Source of the DNA: JADZEM01 sp046328125
GTDB lineage: Bacteria > Chloroflexota > UBA6077 > JACCZL01
Direction of reading: 5' to 3'
DNA length: 64,000 nucleotides
Assembly: GCA_046328125.1 (NCBI GenBank)
Contig: JAXLXF010000013.1
Location: 1 to 64,000 of the forward strand
In this document: one piece after another, positions 1-7,208 of the stretch
Position numbering within the stretch: position 1 is the first letter of the stretch
How the letters are laid out: each line of letters opens with the position of its first letter
Notes under the pieces: model-generated
Databases searched by the model: none
What the model was told of the DNA's origin: nothing
Seen by the model: only the letters and a program-made list of their open reading frames with translations
Made by a program: the position numbers and the translations under genes

Positions 1-134
1 CCCGCACCCGCCGCACTGCCGCCCGCCGCGGCCATGCGCGCGTTCTCGTGGGCAGCGTCCAGCATCTCGCAGCTCGTAAAGACGATCGGAGGCACACCGC
101 CACCGTCGCTCACGTTCGGTTGCATACCGTGCAT
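1..134 (-). CDS. Unrecognised protein, N-terminal fragment at left window edge
   Basis: On the minus strand an ATG at 134 is preceded by a strong ribosome site (GAGGAGGAGAGG) and stays open for 44 codons to the window edge, so the gene continues outside. The start reads MHGMQPNVSDGGGVPPIVFT and runs into an Ala/Gly-rich stretch. No signal peptide or known motif is visible in this fragment and I do not assign a function. The ribosome site is the main reason for calling it real; the longer overlapping frames here lack such a site. Confidence 0.5.
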   Translation of the reverse strand, partial: MHGMQPNVSDGGGVPPIVFTSCEMLDAAHENARMAAAGGSAAGA

Positions 135-304
135 CGTCCTCTCCTCCTCAACGTGTTCGCCGCGATTGCGAGCATACACGGGCCGACGCCTACAGAGCCG
201 ATGTGCGGGATGTACGCGATTACCGCGCCCCACGGTCGGGCTCGCTGACGAGCGACGCGAAGTAGGAGAGTGCCAGGCCCGTCAACTTCCACGACGATGG
301 AACG

Positions 305-334
305 GCCCCCGCTCTCAGGTACGAGAGCGGGGGC
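305..334. terminator. Perfect 12-bp hairpin in intergenic region 135-400
   Basis: GCCCCCGCTCTC (305-316) pairs perfectly with 323-334 around a 6-nt loop. It lies downstream of the carboxymuconolactone-decarboxylase-like gene and upstream of the left-edge gene, both on the minus strand. There is no T-tract, so it is a hairpin-only terminator or an attenuating structure. Nothing else is evident between 135 and 400. Confidence 0.45.
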
Positions 335-400
335 ACGCTTGTGGTGCGTACGGGAGCAATCGCACGCAGGCGCACGCGACACGCTCATCGCGCGGGCTCG

Positions 401-874
401 TCAGGCGAACTGGCCCGGCTGGTAGCTGCCGGCCGGCTGCTTGACCATCACGTTCAGGCGGTTGAAGGCGTTGATGATGGCGACGAGCGACACCAGGGCG
501 CCGAGCTGGCTTTCGTCGTAGTGCCTGGCGGCGTTCGCCCAGACCTCGTCCGACACGCCGCCGGTCGCGTCGGCGATGCGGGTGCCCTGCTCGGCCAGCT
601 CCAGGGCCGCGCGCTCGGCATCGGTGAACACCGTCGCCTCGCGCCACGCCGCGACGAGGTTGAGCCGCACCAAGGTCTCCCCGTCCGCGACGGCGTCCTT
701 GTAGTGCATGTCCGTGCAGAAGCCGCAGCCGTTGATCTGGCTGGCGCGCAGCAGCACCAGCTGCCGCGTCGTGGCTGGCAGCGACGAGTCCGCGAGCACC
801 TTGCCGGCCGAGACGACGTACTTCAGGAACCTGGACGCGACCGGGTTGTCGAAGAGGTTCAAGCGCGCATCCAT
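401..874 (-). CDS. Carboxymuconolactone decarboxylase / AhpD-like family protein
   Basis: 157 residues, close to the usual length of single-domain AhpD-like proteins. The family signature is present: an all-helical domain with a redox CxxC-type pair in GCGFCTDMHYKDA (about residues 50-62), including the downstream His of the proton-relay region. Members act as alkylhydroperoxidase-type disulfide reductases or as gamma-carboxymuconolactone decarboxylases; the CxxC suggests the peroxidase-like group. The start at 874 has an AAAGGAG site 7 nt upstream. It is monocistronic, with a hairpin downstream at 305-334. The substrate cannot be told from sequence. Confidence 0.88.
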   Translation of the reverse strand: MDARLNLFDNPVASRFLKYVVSAGKVLADSSLPATTRQLVLLRASQINGCGFCTDMHYKDAVADGETLVRLNLVAAWREATVFTDAERAALELAEQGTRIADATGGVSDEVWANAARHYDESQLGALVSLVAIINAFNRLNVMVKQPAGSYQPGQFA

Positions 875-1366
875 GTTGTGTACTCCTTTGCCATTCCTGG
901 CGGTTACACATCTCTGACGGGATAGCTCGTCGATCTGTGACAGGCATGCAAGGCCGCTGTCATCACCCTATCCTGGCTCGCGGACGACGCCTCGACCATC
1001 CCCTGGGCCGCCTGAGCTGGCAGTGCCCGCGAGCGGGCAGATCCAGGCAGCACACCGAAAACTGTCCAATCCCCTCGGTGCTGAGAGGAGCCACCCGATG
1101 AAGCGGAGCACGGATCGCATCCTCACCACCCACGTCGGCAGCATCCCCGCCCCGAACAGCTACGCGAGACCCTGATCCGCCGGCGGGATGGACACCCCGT
1201 GGACCACGCGGAGCTCTCAGCCCAGGTGCACCGCGCGATTCTCGACGTGGTGCGCAAGCAGGCCGACAGCGGCATCGACGTCGTCTCGGACGGCGAGATG
1301 GGGAAGACGCAGTTCTACGGCTACGTCGAGGAGCGGCTGTCGGGATTCACGGAAGTGCCTCCAGGA

Positions 1367-2139
1367 GGCCCCCAACTTCAGTCGGGGAAGGAATGGGGAC
1401 AGCGCCGCAGCGCGCCGACTCCCCCCATTGAGCGAAACCGTGGATGCTTTGAGGGTGAAGCAGACGCTCGCGGTCAAGCTCGCACCGACTCCGGACCAGC
1501 AGGCTGCGCTCCTGGCGACCATGGAGCGGTTCAACGCCTGCTGCGACTGGCTCGGCGGCGTCGCCCATCGCGAGCGGATCGCCAACAAGGTCGTGCTTCA
1601 GAAGCTCGTGTACTACGAGGCCCGCGAAGGGCACCCGATCCGCCAGGCGCAAGCTCCAACGGCTGCGCCGGAAGCAGGCGCGCTACCAGTCCAACACCAA
1701 CCACGTCATCTCGAAGCGTGTCGTGGCCGTCGCCAAAGACACCCGCAGGGGGATCGCCGTCGAAGACCTCGGCGGCATCCGTGACCGGGTCTCGGTTCGA
1801 CGGCGCCAGCGGGCCAGACACGCGAACTGGGCGTTCTTCTAGCTTTGGTCGTTTATCGAGTACAAGGCGCGACAGGCTGGCGTGCCGCTCGTCGCGGTGG
1901 ACCCGAAGAACACCAGCCGGACCTGTCCCACCTGTGGGCACGTCGCCCGGGAGAACCGCCCGCGTCAAGATCGTTTCCTCTGCGTTCAGTGCGGGCTCGC
2001 TGGCCTGCCCGACGCCTTCGCGGCGCGAGTCATCGCGGCTCGTGCCAGGGCTGCCGTCATGCAGCCGATGGTGGCGCTGTGGGATCAAGGAGCCGCGGCA
2101 GCAGCCACAAGCCCCCTGCTTTAGCGGGGGGTTCATGAC
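1367..2139 (+). mobile_element. TnpB-only (IS1341-like, IS200/IS605 superfamily) element, decayed
   Basis: Subterminal hairpins typical of this superfamily flank a tnpB remnant: CCCCAACTTCAGTCGGGG at 1370-1387 on the left and CCCCCTGCTTTAGCGGGGG near 2112-2130 on the right, the latter followed by TTCATGAC, a common right-end sequence. No tnpA is present, so it would need a helper transposase. In functional relatives the right end forms the 3' part of the guide RNA, which would use the adjacent target sequence as guide. The boundaries are estimates from the hairpins and from where the host gene's reading resumes. Confidence 0.75.
1455..2124 (+). pseudogene. tnpB: tnpB RNA-guided nuclease remnant
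   Basis: The N-terminus (VKQTLAVKLAPTPDQQAALL) and helix FNACCDWLGGVAHRERIANK are standard TnpB. About 150 residues are then missing. After a frameshift near 1640 the homology resumes at KLQRLRRKQARYQSNTNHVI, carries the RuvC-II segment IAVEDLGGIRDRV with its catalytic Glu, hits an in-frame TAG near 1843 where relatives have Gln, and ends with the zinc ribbon CPTCGH...CVQCG and a degraded RuvC-III segment LPDAFAARVIAARA. The internal deletion, shift and stop make it inactive. Confidence 0.8.
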
Positions 2140-2299
2140 CTACGAGCGCCAGCACCCGACCATCATGTGGGCCAAGTTCGAGGCGCTCGCCGCCGGGGCG
2201 AAGCTGGCCTCAGAACGCCTGTGGCGCGTGTAAGCCAACCCCGTTCAGACGGGCTATCCAGCTTCCGCTGCCGCCGTCACGCGCCGAGGCGCGGGGGAG

Positions 2300-2704
2300 T
2301 CAGGAGCCGCGGCGGTCGCTGACGGTGAAGCCTCGAGAGGCTTTGCCTCGGTCGTCGCCCTTCTTCGTCTCCAGCTTGATCTTGACGATCGCGTCGCCAA
2401 CCACGGACTTGCGGTCTGGCACGTCGAACTCGCCTTCGCAGACGCCTTTCCGGTTCGACTCGATCTCGTCCAGGTTATCCACGCTGCCGTCGGCGTACTT
2501 GATCTTGATCTTGCAGATCAGGCCGGACCTGCCAACGTCGGCACGGACCTGGACGTGCTCCTTGCCGCGCTTCACCTTGTCGATCTCGTCGATCTCGAAG
2601 TCGTCCGAGCCGGCCCAGACCGTCGGCGACATCACGATCGCGGCCGGCAGCATCAAGGTAATCACCATCAGCAGGGTCGTGAGGCGGGAAAGCATCGAGC
2701 GCAT
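2300..2704 (-). CDS. Small exported protein of unknown function
   Basis: 134 residues. A Sec signal peptide is clear: MRSMLSRLT followed by a hydrophobic run to about residue 30 and a likely cleavage after TVWAG. The mature part is charged and Lys/Asp-rich (DEIDKVKRGKEHVQVRADV, then DGSVDNLDEIESNRKG), with two cysteines that could form a disulfide. I chose the ATG at 2704 because GGAGG lies just upstream and because it places the signal peptide at the start; the frame is open further upstream to 2767. No family recognised; the extracellular location is inference from the signal peptide. Confidence 0.72.
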   Translation of the reverse strand: MRSMLSRLTTLLMVITLMLPAAIVMSPTVWAGSDDFEIDEIDKVKRGKEHVQVRADVGRSGLICKIKIKYADGSVDNLDEIESNRKGVCEGEFDVPDRKSVVGDAIVKIKLETKKGDDRGKASRGFTVSDRRGS

Positions 2705-2896
2705 GGTGCACCTCCGGACAGCATGCTCGGCGGGCGAGGACCGGGCGTGGTCCGCAAACCCCTCCACCTCACATCTTCGGTCAAGAGAGGGGCATTCTGT
2801 CGATTCCTCGCGTCACAAGGCAGTCTCAGCCACGTCACAGACGCGGTGACTGGCCTCGGGCAGGGTGGCTGGCGGGCTGGCGTGAGCGATGCGGCG

Positions 2897-3715
2897 TCAG
2901 CGTGCCGCCCGAAGCTGGCTCGGGGAGCTCACCACGATCTGCGGACGCTGCTGGAACAGCTCCACGGGGCCACTGACGCAAAGGGCCTTGCCCTGCCAGC
3001 TCTCCGGGCTCGGCTGGAACTGGGGGCGGTCGTTACCCCAGATCACCGCCGTGAAGGTGTGGTTGGGGAACGGGGCGTCGTTGAGGAAGGTCGGCTGACC
3101 CCGCGAGCTCGGTTGATACGCGGCTACCACCCGTTGGATCGCCACCGTGACCGAGCGGCCGGTCGCCTGACTGGCGCGGGTCGAGAGGATCGCGCCGGGG
3201 CCGCAGAGGGCGGTCGCCTCGGCATCGAGCGAGGTCGCGGTGGCGGCCGAGCCGGCCGATGCCGCCACACCCAGCGGATCGGACGGCTGCGCACTGCGCG
3301 ACGCGGCGTTCGTCGTCGGAGAGGAGCTCACGGCCGGCAGCCCGGCCACCGAGGTCGCCACGACGGCCGGCGAGCTGACGGCGGCACTCGTCGTGGCGGG
3401 CGGGGCGTTCGGGGCGGGGGAAGGCTGGCCGGCCGGCTTCGCGGCGGCGTTGACGGCCGGTGTGGAAGCAGTCTGGGCGACGCTGCTCCCTGTCGGCTTC
3501 GCGGCAGCGGGGGCCGGGGAGGATGAGGTGGCCGGTTTGGCCGTGCTCGGGCTGGTCGGCGTGGCAGCCGGTGGGGCGGTCGCGGGCGCTGAGGAGGCGG
3601 TCGGGACCATCACCGCGACTGGCGGCGGCTGGGACGGCCCACCCAGTGAACAGCCAGCTAGCAGCAACAGGCCAGGCACGAACGCGAGTGTGGCGAGCAG
3701 ACGTGACGTTGGCAT
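2897..3715 (-). CDS. Lipoprotein with long Ala/Pro/Ser/Thr linker and C-terminal OB-fold-like domain
   Basis: 272 residues. The N-terminus is a lipoprotein signal with lipobox LLAGC (Cys about 22). Residues about 25-160 are a low-complexity Ala/Pro/Ser/Thr spacer that would hold the C-terminal domain away from the membrane. The last 90 residues (from TGRSVTVAIQRVV to ALCVSGPVELFQQRPQIVV) read like an OB-fold strand set of the kind found fused to nucleases or as lone exported nucleic-acid-binding domains. No catalytic motif is visible. It is the divergent neighbour of the enolase-superfamily gene. Confidence 0.75.
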   Translation of the reverse strand: MPTSRLLATLAFVPGLLLLAGCSLGGPSQPPPVAVMVPTASSAPATAPPAATPTSPSTAKPATSSSPAPAAAKPTGSSVAQTASTPAVNAAAKPAGQPSPAPNAPPATTSAAVSSPAVVATSVAGLPAVSSSPTTNAASRSAQPSDPLGVAASAGSAATATSLDAEATALCGPGAILSTRASQATGRSVTVAIQRVVAAYQPSSRGQPTFLNDAPFPNHTFTAVIWGNDRPQFQPSPESWQGKALCVSGPVELFQQRPQIVVSSPSQLRAAR

Positions 3716-3783
3716 CGGTACGCTCGGATGGTACCCTGCCCGCGCAGCCCGGGCACGATGCCCGCGCGGGGAGAGCCGTCACG

Positions 3784-4902
3784 ATGCCGTACCAGCAGCC
3801 GATCCGGGTCCGCGAGATCGAGGTCAGCAGCCGCCCGGTCAACCATCGCGGGGACTGGGTGTTCGTGGCGCTGACCGACGACGCGGGGCACGTCGGGTAC
3901 GGCGAGGCGTCCCACAGCACCGACGACGCGGCCACGATGGCGCTGCTGCGGGGCGCACTGACGGCTCCGATCGCCGAGACGGCCTGGGAGGATCCGGCCG
4001 TCGCCTGGGGCATGCTGGACGCCGCCGCTCCCCCCGGCACGCCCCGCCGGGTGGCAGCGACGGCCGCCAGCGCCGTCGAGCAAGCGCTCTGGGACTTGCG
4101 GGCGCAGCGGGAGGGCGTCGGGCTGGCGACACTACTGGGCGCGGGATCAGATGTGACGGCCGTGCCGCTCTACGCCAACATCAACCGGGCCACGGTGGAC
4201 CGCTCGCCGGGCGGCTTCGCGGCGAACGCGGCCCGGGCGATTGCAGAGGGATTCCGGATCGTGAAGCTGGCGCCGTTCGACGAGGTCGGGTACGGGACGC
4301 CGCCCGAGGAGCGTCGGCGGCTGGCCGAGACCGGGCTGGCCCGCGTCGCGGCGGTGCGGGCGGCGGTCGGGCCAGATGCGCGGGTGCTGGTGGATTGCCA
4401 CTGGCGCTTCGATGCGGCGAGCGCGCTGGAGGTGGCGACCGTGCTGGCGGAGCTGGGCGCGGGCTGGATGGAAGACCCGGTCCCCTACGAGGACGGCCCG
4501 GCCGGCGTGCTGGCGGTTCGTCGAGCGGCGCCGCTGCCGATCGCGACCGGCGAGCGGCTGATCGGGGCGGACGCGTTCGTGCCGTTCCTGGAGGCCGGCG
4601 CAGCCGACTTCTACCTGCCGGACGTGAAGCACATTGGCGGGATCGGGCAACTGCTGAAGCTGGCGGAGCTGAGCCGAGGCCGGGATGTCCAGATCACCCC
4701 GCACAACCCGAGCGGCCCGGTCAGTACGCTGGCGAGCGCGTCGGCGCTGGCGAGCGTGCCGCACGCGGCTCCCCTGGAGTTTGCCTGGGGAGAGGTCGCC
4801 TGGCGCCCGAGCGTGCTCGATCCGGCCGAGCGCGTCGAGGGCGGCGCACTGGCGCTGCCCCGGAATAGGCCGGGGCTCGGCGCCCGCCTCGCCATCCCGT
4901 GA
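3784..4902 (+). CDS. Mandelate racemase/muconate lactonizing enzyme (enolase superfamily)
   Basis: 372 residues, normal for the superfamily. The N-terminal capping domain is followed by a barrel carrying the metal-binding acids in order: Asp in VLVDCHWRF, Glu in WMEDPVPYE and Glu/Asp in ATGERLIGADAF. Lys in IVKLAPFDE and the Lys/His pair DVKHIGG ... ITPHNPSGP supply candidate general bases. These enzymes abstract a proton alpha to a carboxylate, typically acting as sugar-acid dehydratases or racemases. The start at 3784 has a GGGGAGAG site. The upstream frame is open to 3460 but overlaps the divergent lipoprotein gene. Substrate not assignable; no sugar-acid operon adjoins it. Confidence 0.87.
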   Translation: MPYQQPIRVREIEVSSRPVNHRGDWVFVALTDDAGHVGYGEASHSTDDAATMALLRGALTAPIAETAWEDPAVAWGMLDAAAPPGTPRRVAATAASAVEQALWDLRAQREGVGLATLLGAGSDVTAVPLYANINRATVDRSPGGFAANAARAIAEGFRIVKLAPFDEVGYGTPPEERRRLAETGLARVAAVRAAVGPDARVLVDCHWRFDAASALEVATVLAELGAGWMEDPVPYEDGPAGVLAVRRAAPLPIATGERLIGADAFVPFLEAGAADFYLPDVKHIGGIGQLLKLAELSRGRDVQITPHNPSGPVSTLASASALASVPHAAPLEFAWGEVAWRPSVLDPAERVEGGALALPRNRPGLGARLAIP

Positions 4903-4929
4903 TGACGCCAGCACGGAGGTTAGCGCGGG

Positions 4930-5304
4930 TTACGGCCGATCGAGAAACTGTGTGTAGTTCGTCCAGTCCTGATGATGCTGGCGAGACCATAGTCGTTCGA
5001 TGGCCGTCACCAGCCCGCCAAAGTCGTTCGAGCGAATCGTGCGCTCGTCGATGAAGATGACGCCAGCGTGGGTGGTGCCGACGATGCCCCACTCTGCGAC
5101 CAATGGCCGGATGGTCGACACGTCGTACGTCACGAGTGTCAGACCGTCCTCAGCTGCTGCCTGGAGGATGAGATGGTCGCGCTGCATGACCAGCGCACCA
5201 CCGCGCCAGTGAAAGATGCTCTGGATGGGGATGTCTGGTCGTCTGAGGCTGACCTGCTCGGCGATAACAGGGGAGATGTTCTCGTCCAAGATGAGCGAGA
5301 GCAT
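4930..5304 (-). CDS. PIN-like DUF5615 family protein, probable toxin
   Basis: 124 residues. The start MLSLILDENISP is the signature of the DUF5615/Mut7-C PIN-like group, with the first acidic catalytic residue in LDEN. Other conserved points are RDHLILQAAAEDG and LVTYDVSTIRPL, where Asp residues of the RNase site are expected. Such proteins act as endoribonuclease toxins paired with a DUF433 antitoxin. The start codon overlaps the stop of the upstream gene by one base (TGATG), so the two are translationally coupled. Confidence 0.85.
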   Translation of the reverse strand: MLSLILDENISPVIAEQVSLRRPDIPIQSIFHWRGGALVMQRDHLILQAAAEDGLTLVTYDVSTIRPLVAEWGIVGTTHAGVIFIDERTIRSNDFGGLVTAIERLWSRQHHQDWTNYTQFLDRP

Positions 5305-5750
5305 CAGCTGATGACCAGCTCATCGTCGTTTGGATCGAGATGAACGGTAAAGCGCCCAAGTTGGGGCAACACCTGCTTGAGCTTCTCGTACGTCCACGAT
5401 CTGTTGTCGGCGATGATCCGGTCGGCCTCTTCGGGGTACGCCCGGTAGTAGGCGAATGCCGCCTCGATGCGATGGACCGGGAACTGAAAATGCGCTGCCG
5501 TCTTCTCGACGTCGAAGTCGTAGTCCTGAGCGGTGAAGATGATCTTCCAGATGCGAATCGAGCCCTTCAGGCAGGCGAGTCGCTGGCCCTGGAAGTCGCG
5601 GAACTCGATCTCCGGAAACTCGTTCTGGCGCAGCCACTCCTCGATCGAGCGGGCGCCCGTCTCGCTGACCGAGCGGCCGGCCCGCCTGGCTACGGCCTCA
5701 AGGCGCCGGGCGGTCTCCTCTGGCAGACGGAGCGTCACCGGCTTCGACAT
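5304..5750 (-). CDS. Ribbon-helix-helix/DUF433 antitoxin
   Basis: 148 residues. The N-terminal 45 residues (MSKPVTLRLPEETARRLEAV) are a CopG-type ribbon-helix-helix with the DNA-reading beta strand. The C-terminal part (IWKIIFTAQDYDFDVEKTAA, HRIEAAFAYYRAYPEEADRI) is DUF433-like. The combination fits an antitoxin that represses its own promoter and neutralises the PIN-like partner encoded directly downstream. A perfect inverted repeat lies 25 bp upstream of the start. The open frame continues upstream to 7070, but that extension is antisense to the LLM gene and is not real. Confidence 0.85.
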   Translation of the reverse strand: MSKPVTLRLPEETARRLEAVARRAGRSVSETGARSIEEWLRQNEFPEIEFRDFQGQRLACLKGSIRIWKIIFTAQDYDFDVEKTAAHFQFPVHRIEAAFAYYRAYPEEADRIIADNRSWTYEKLKQVLPQLGRFTVHLDPNDDELVIS

Positions 5751-5774
5751 CGTGCCCTCCCCGGGGGTGTACAC

Positions 5775-5806
5775 AGGTGATGCGGATGTGTATACCCGCA
5801 TCACCT
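5775..5806. promoter_or_regulatory. Probable autoregulatory operator of the toxin-antitoxin pair
   Basis: AGGTGATGCGG (5775-5785) and its exact reverse complement (5796-5806) flank a 10-bp spacer ATGTGTATAC. The spacing of about two helical turns between arm centres suits a pair of ribbon-helix-helix dimers. It lies 25 bp upstream of the antitoxin start. Binding by the antitoxin is inference. Confidence 0.6.
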
Positions 5807-5817
5807 GATGATACCTC

Positions 5818-5973
5818 GTCCACCGCGCGATCCGGACGCCCTCTGGGAGCGCGGCCATCTTGGCCGCTTCGGAGCCTCGGCGCCGCTGACATCCCAGTGT
5901 TGACGGGCAGGACGCACACCGGAGCGGCCAGGATGGCCGCGCTCCCAGGGGGTGTCCGGATCGCGCGGCGGAC
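5818..5973. repeat. Palindromic repeat element, copy 1 (two long inverted arms)
   Basis: Left arm 5818-5869 and right arm 5923-5973 are about 50-bp inverted repeats with only a few mismatches. Each arm contains the core GCGGCCATCTTGGCCGC or GCGGCCATCCTGGCCGC, itself a palindrome, so the element can fold as one long stem or as two cruciform tips. Related copies occur at 24225/26066-26155, 31847-31924 and (single arm) 42199-42230. No coding potential. Confidence 0.8.
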
Positions 5974-6053
5974 GGTATGCGAGGTATGCTGCCGTGCACG
6001 CGCATGAGATGGACCGGCGACGACGCCGGCCGCCGCTGACGGAGGAGTGACCG

Positions 6054-7115
6054 ATGGAGCTCGGCCCGATGGAGTTTGGCGTTTTCCACGAGTTCCCCCG
6101 CAGCGAGGGGATGACCGACACCACCGGCTTCGACAACGGCTTTGAGCTGGTCGATGCGGCAGAGCGTTGGGGCCTCGACGCGATCTGGCTGGCCGAGCTG
6201 CACATCTCGCCGCGCTCGGTGCTGGCCTCCCCCATCGCCATCGCGGCGGCCATCGCCGCCCGCACCGAGCGGATGAAGATCGGCACGGCGGTCCAGGTGC
6301 TGCCGCTGGCCCATCCGCTCCGGCAGGCTGAGGAGTGGGCGACCATCGACCAGATCAGCAAGGGGCGGCTGATCTTCGGGGTCGGGCGCTCCGGGTTTGC
6401 GCGGACCTACAACGCCTACGGCATCCCGTACGCCGAGAGCCGCGAGCGCTTCGCCGAGGCGCTGACGATCATCACGAAGGCGTGGACGGAGCCGAGCATC
6501 TCGTACCACGGCAAGTACAACACCATCGACAACGTGACGCTGACCCCCAGGCCGTACCAGCAGCCGCACCCGCCGATCCGCATCGCGGCGACGACGCCGG
6601 ACACGTTCGTGACGCTGGGGACACAGGGGTACGACATGTTCGCGGCGGTCCGGCTCGGGACGATCTCCGATCTGGTGCCGGACCTGAACAACTACCAGGC
6701 GGCGTGGAAAGCGGCCGGTCACGACGGGCATGGCAAGGTCTTCCTGCGGATTCCGGTCTACGTCGCGGACACGAAGCAGCAGGCCATCGACGAGCCCGAG
6801 CAGAGCCTGATGACGTTCTACCGGAACATGGCGAACCAGCTGGCCCAGTCTGCCACCGAGGCCGGCGCGAACCCGAACGAGAAGCGCGAGGAGCGCAGCC
6901 AGGGCCTGGCCGAGCTGACGTACGAGTCGGCGCGGCGTGAGAAGGTGGTGGTCGGGACACCGGAGATGGTCACCGAGCGGCTGATGGAGCTGCGCGAGGA
7001 GCTGGGCTTGAGCGGCATTCTGGCCGAGCTCAACTGCGGCGGCCAGATCCCGCACCACCAGGTGATGCACTCGCTGGACCTGCTCTGTAACAAGGTGATG
7101 CCGGCCTTCAAGTGA
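6054..7115 (+). CDS. LLM class flavin-dependent oxidoreductase
   Basis: 353 residues, full length for a bacterial-luciferase-like TIM barrel. Family features: MEFGVFHEFPR at the start, WLAELHISPRSVLASPIAI, GTAVQVLPLAHPLRQAEEWA, GRLIFGVGRSGF and YGIPYAESRERF. The enzyme would use reduced FMN or F420 to oxidise an unknown organic substrate in the cytosol. The start has GGAGGAG seven bases upstream. The stop codon lies inside a perfect 28-bp inverted repeat (7112-7182). No partner flavin reductase is adjacent. Confidence 0.9.
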   Translation: MELGPMEFGVFHEFPRSEGMTDTTGFDNGFELVDAAERWGLDAIWLAELHISPRSVLASPIAIAAAIAARTERMKIGTAVQVLPLAHPLRQAEEWATIDQISKGRLIFGVGRSGFARTYNAYGIPYAESRERFAEALTIITKAWTEPSISYHGKYNTIDNVTLTPRPYQQPHPPIRIAATTPDTFVTLGTQGYDMFAAVRLGTISDLVPDLNNYQAAWKAAGHDGHGKVFLRIPVYVADTKQQAIDEPEQSLMTFYRNMANQLAQSATEAGANPNEKREERSQGLAELTYESARREKVVVGTPEMVTERLMELREELGLSGILAELNCGGQIPHHQVMHSLDLLCNKVMPAFK

Positions 7116-7182
7116 GCGTGGAGAGCCGAGAGTGAGAGTAGGGCGGAGATCGCCACTCTCACTCTCGGCTCTCCACGCTCAC
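7112..7182. terminator. Perfect 28-bp stem-loop overlapping a stop codon
   Basis: Bases 7112-7139 are the exact reverse complement of 7155-7182, with a 15-nt loop. The arm begins one base before the TGA of the LLM gene, so the stop is part of the stem. It probably terminates transcription before the kinase gene at 7209, though no T-tract follows. Its perfection suggests a recently acquired or selected repeat rather than an ordinary terminator. Confidence 0.65.
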
Positions 7183-7208
7183 TCGAAGCGCGGTACCATT
7201 CAGCCATC

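Larger units (their letters stand above)
1098..2233 (+). pseudogene. Cobalamin-independent methionine synthase II-like gene, interrupted and frameshifted
   Basis: The start MKRSTDRILTTHVGSIP matches the N-terminus of the MetE-C-like family (COG0620; uroporphyrinogen-decarboxylase/CobE barrel). One base is missing after that motif: the reading shifts frame and then resumes as RPEQLRETLIRRR and continues to SGIDVVSDGEMGKTQFYGY near 1330. The gene is then broken by a TnpB element (about 1367-2139) and only a C-terminal scrap remains after it (WAKFEALAAGAKLASERLW, 2168-2224). A full-length member has roughly 370 residues, so about 240 central codons were lost when the element inserted or later. 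The product would not be functional. Confidence 0.75.

Noticed and set aside
5751..7070. Long N-terminal extension of the DUF433 antitoxin frame
   Set aside because: It runs antisense through the repeat and the LLM gene, and the true start at 5750 precedes the ribbon-helix-helix with a normal N-terminus.
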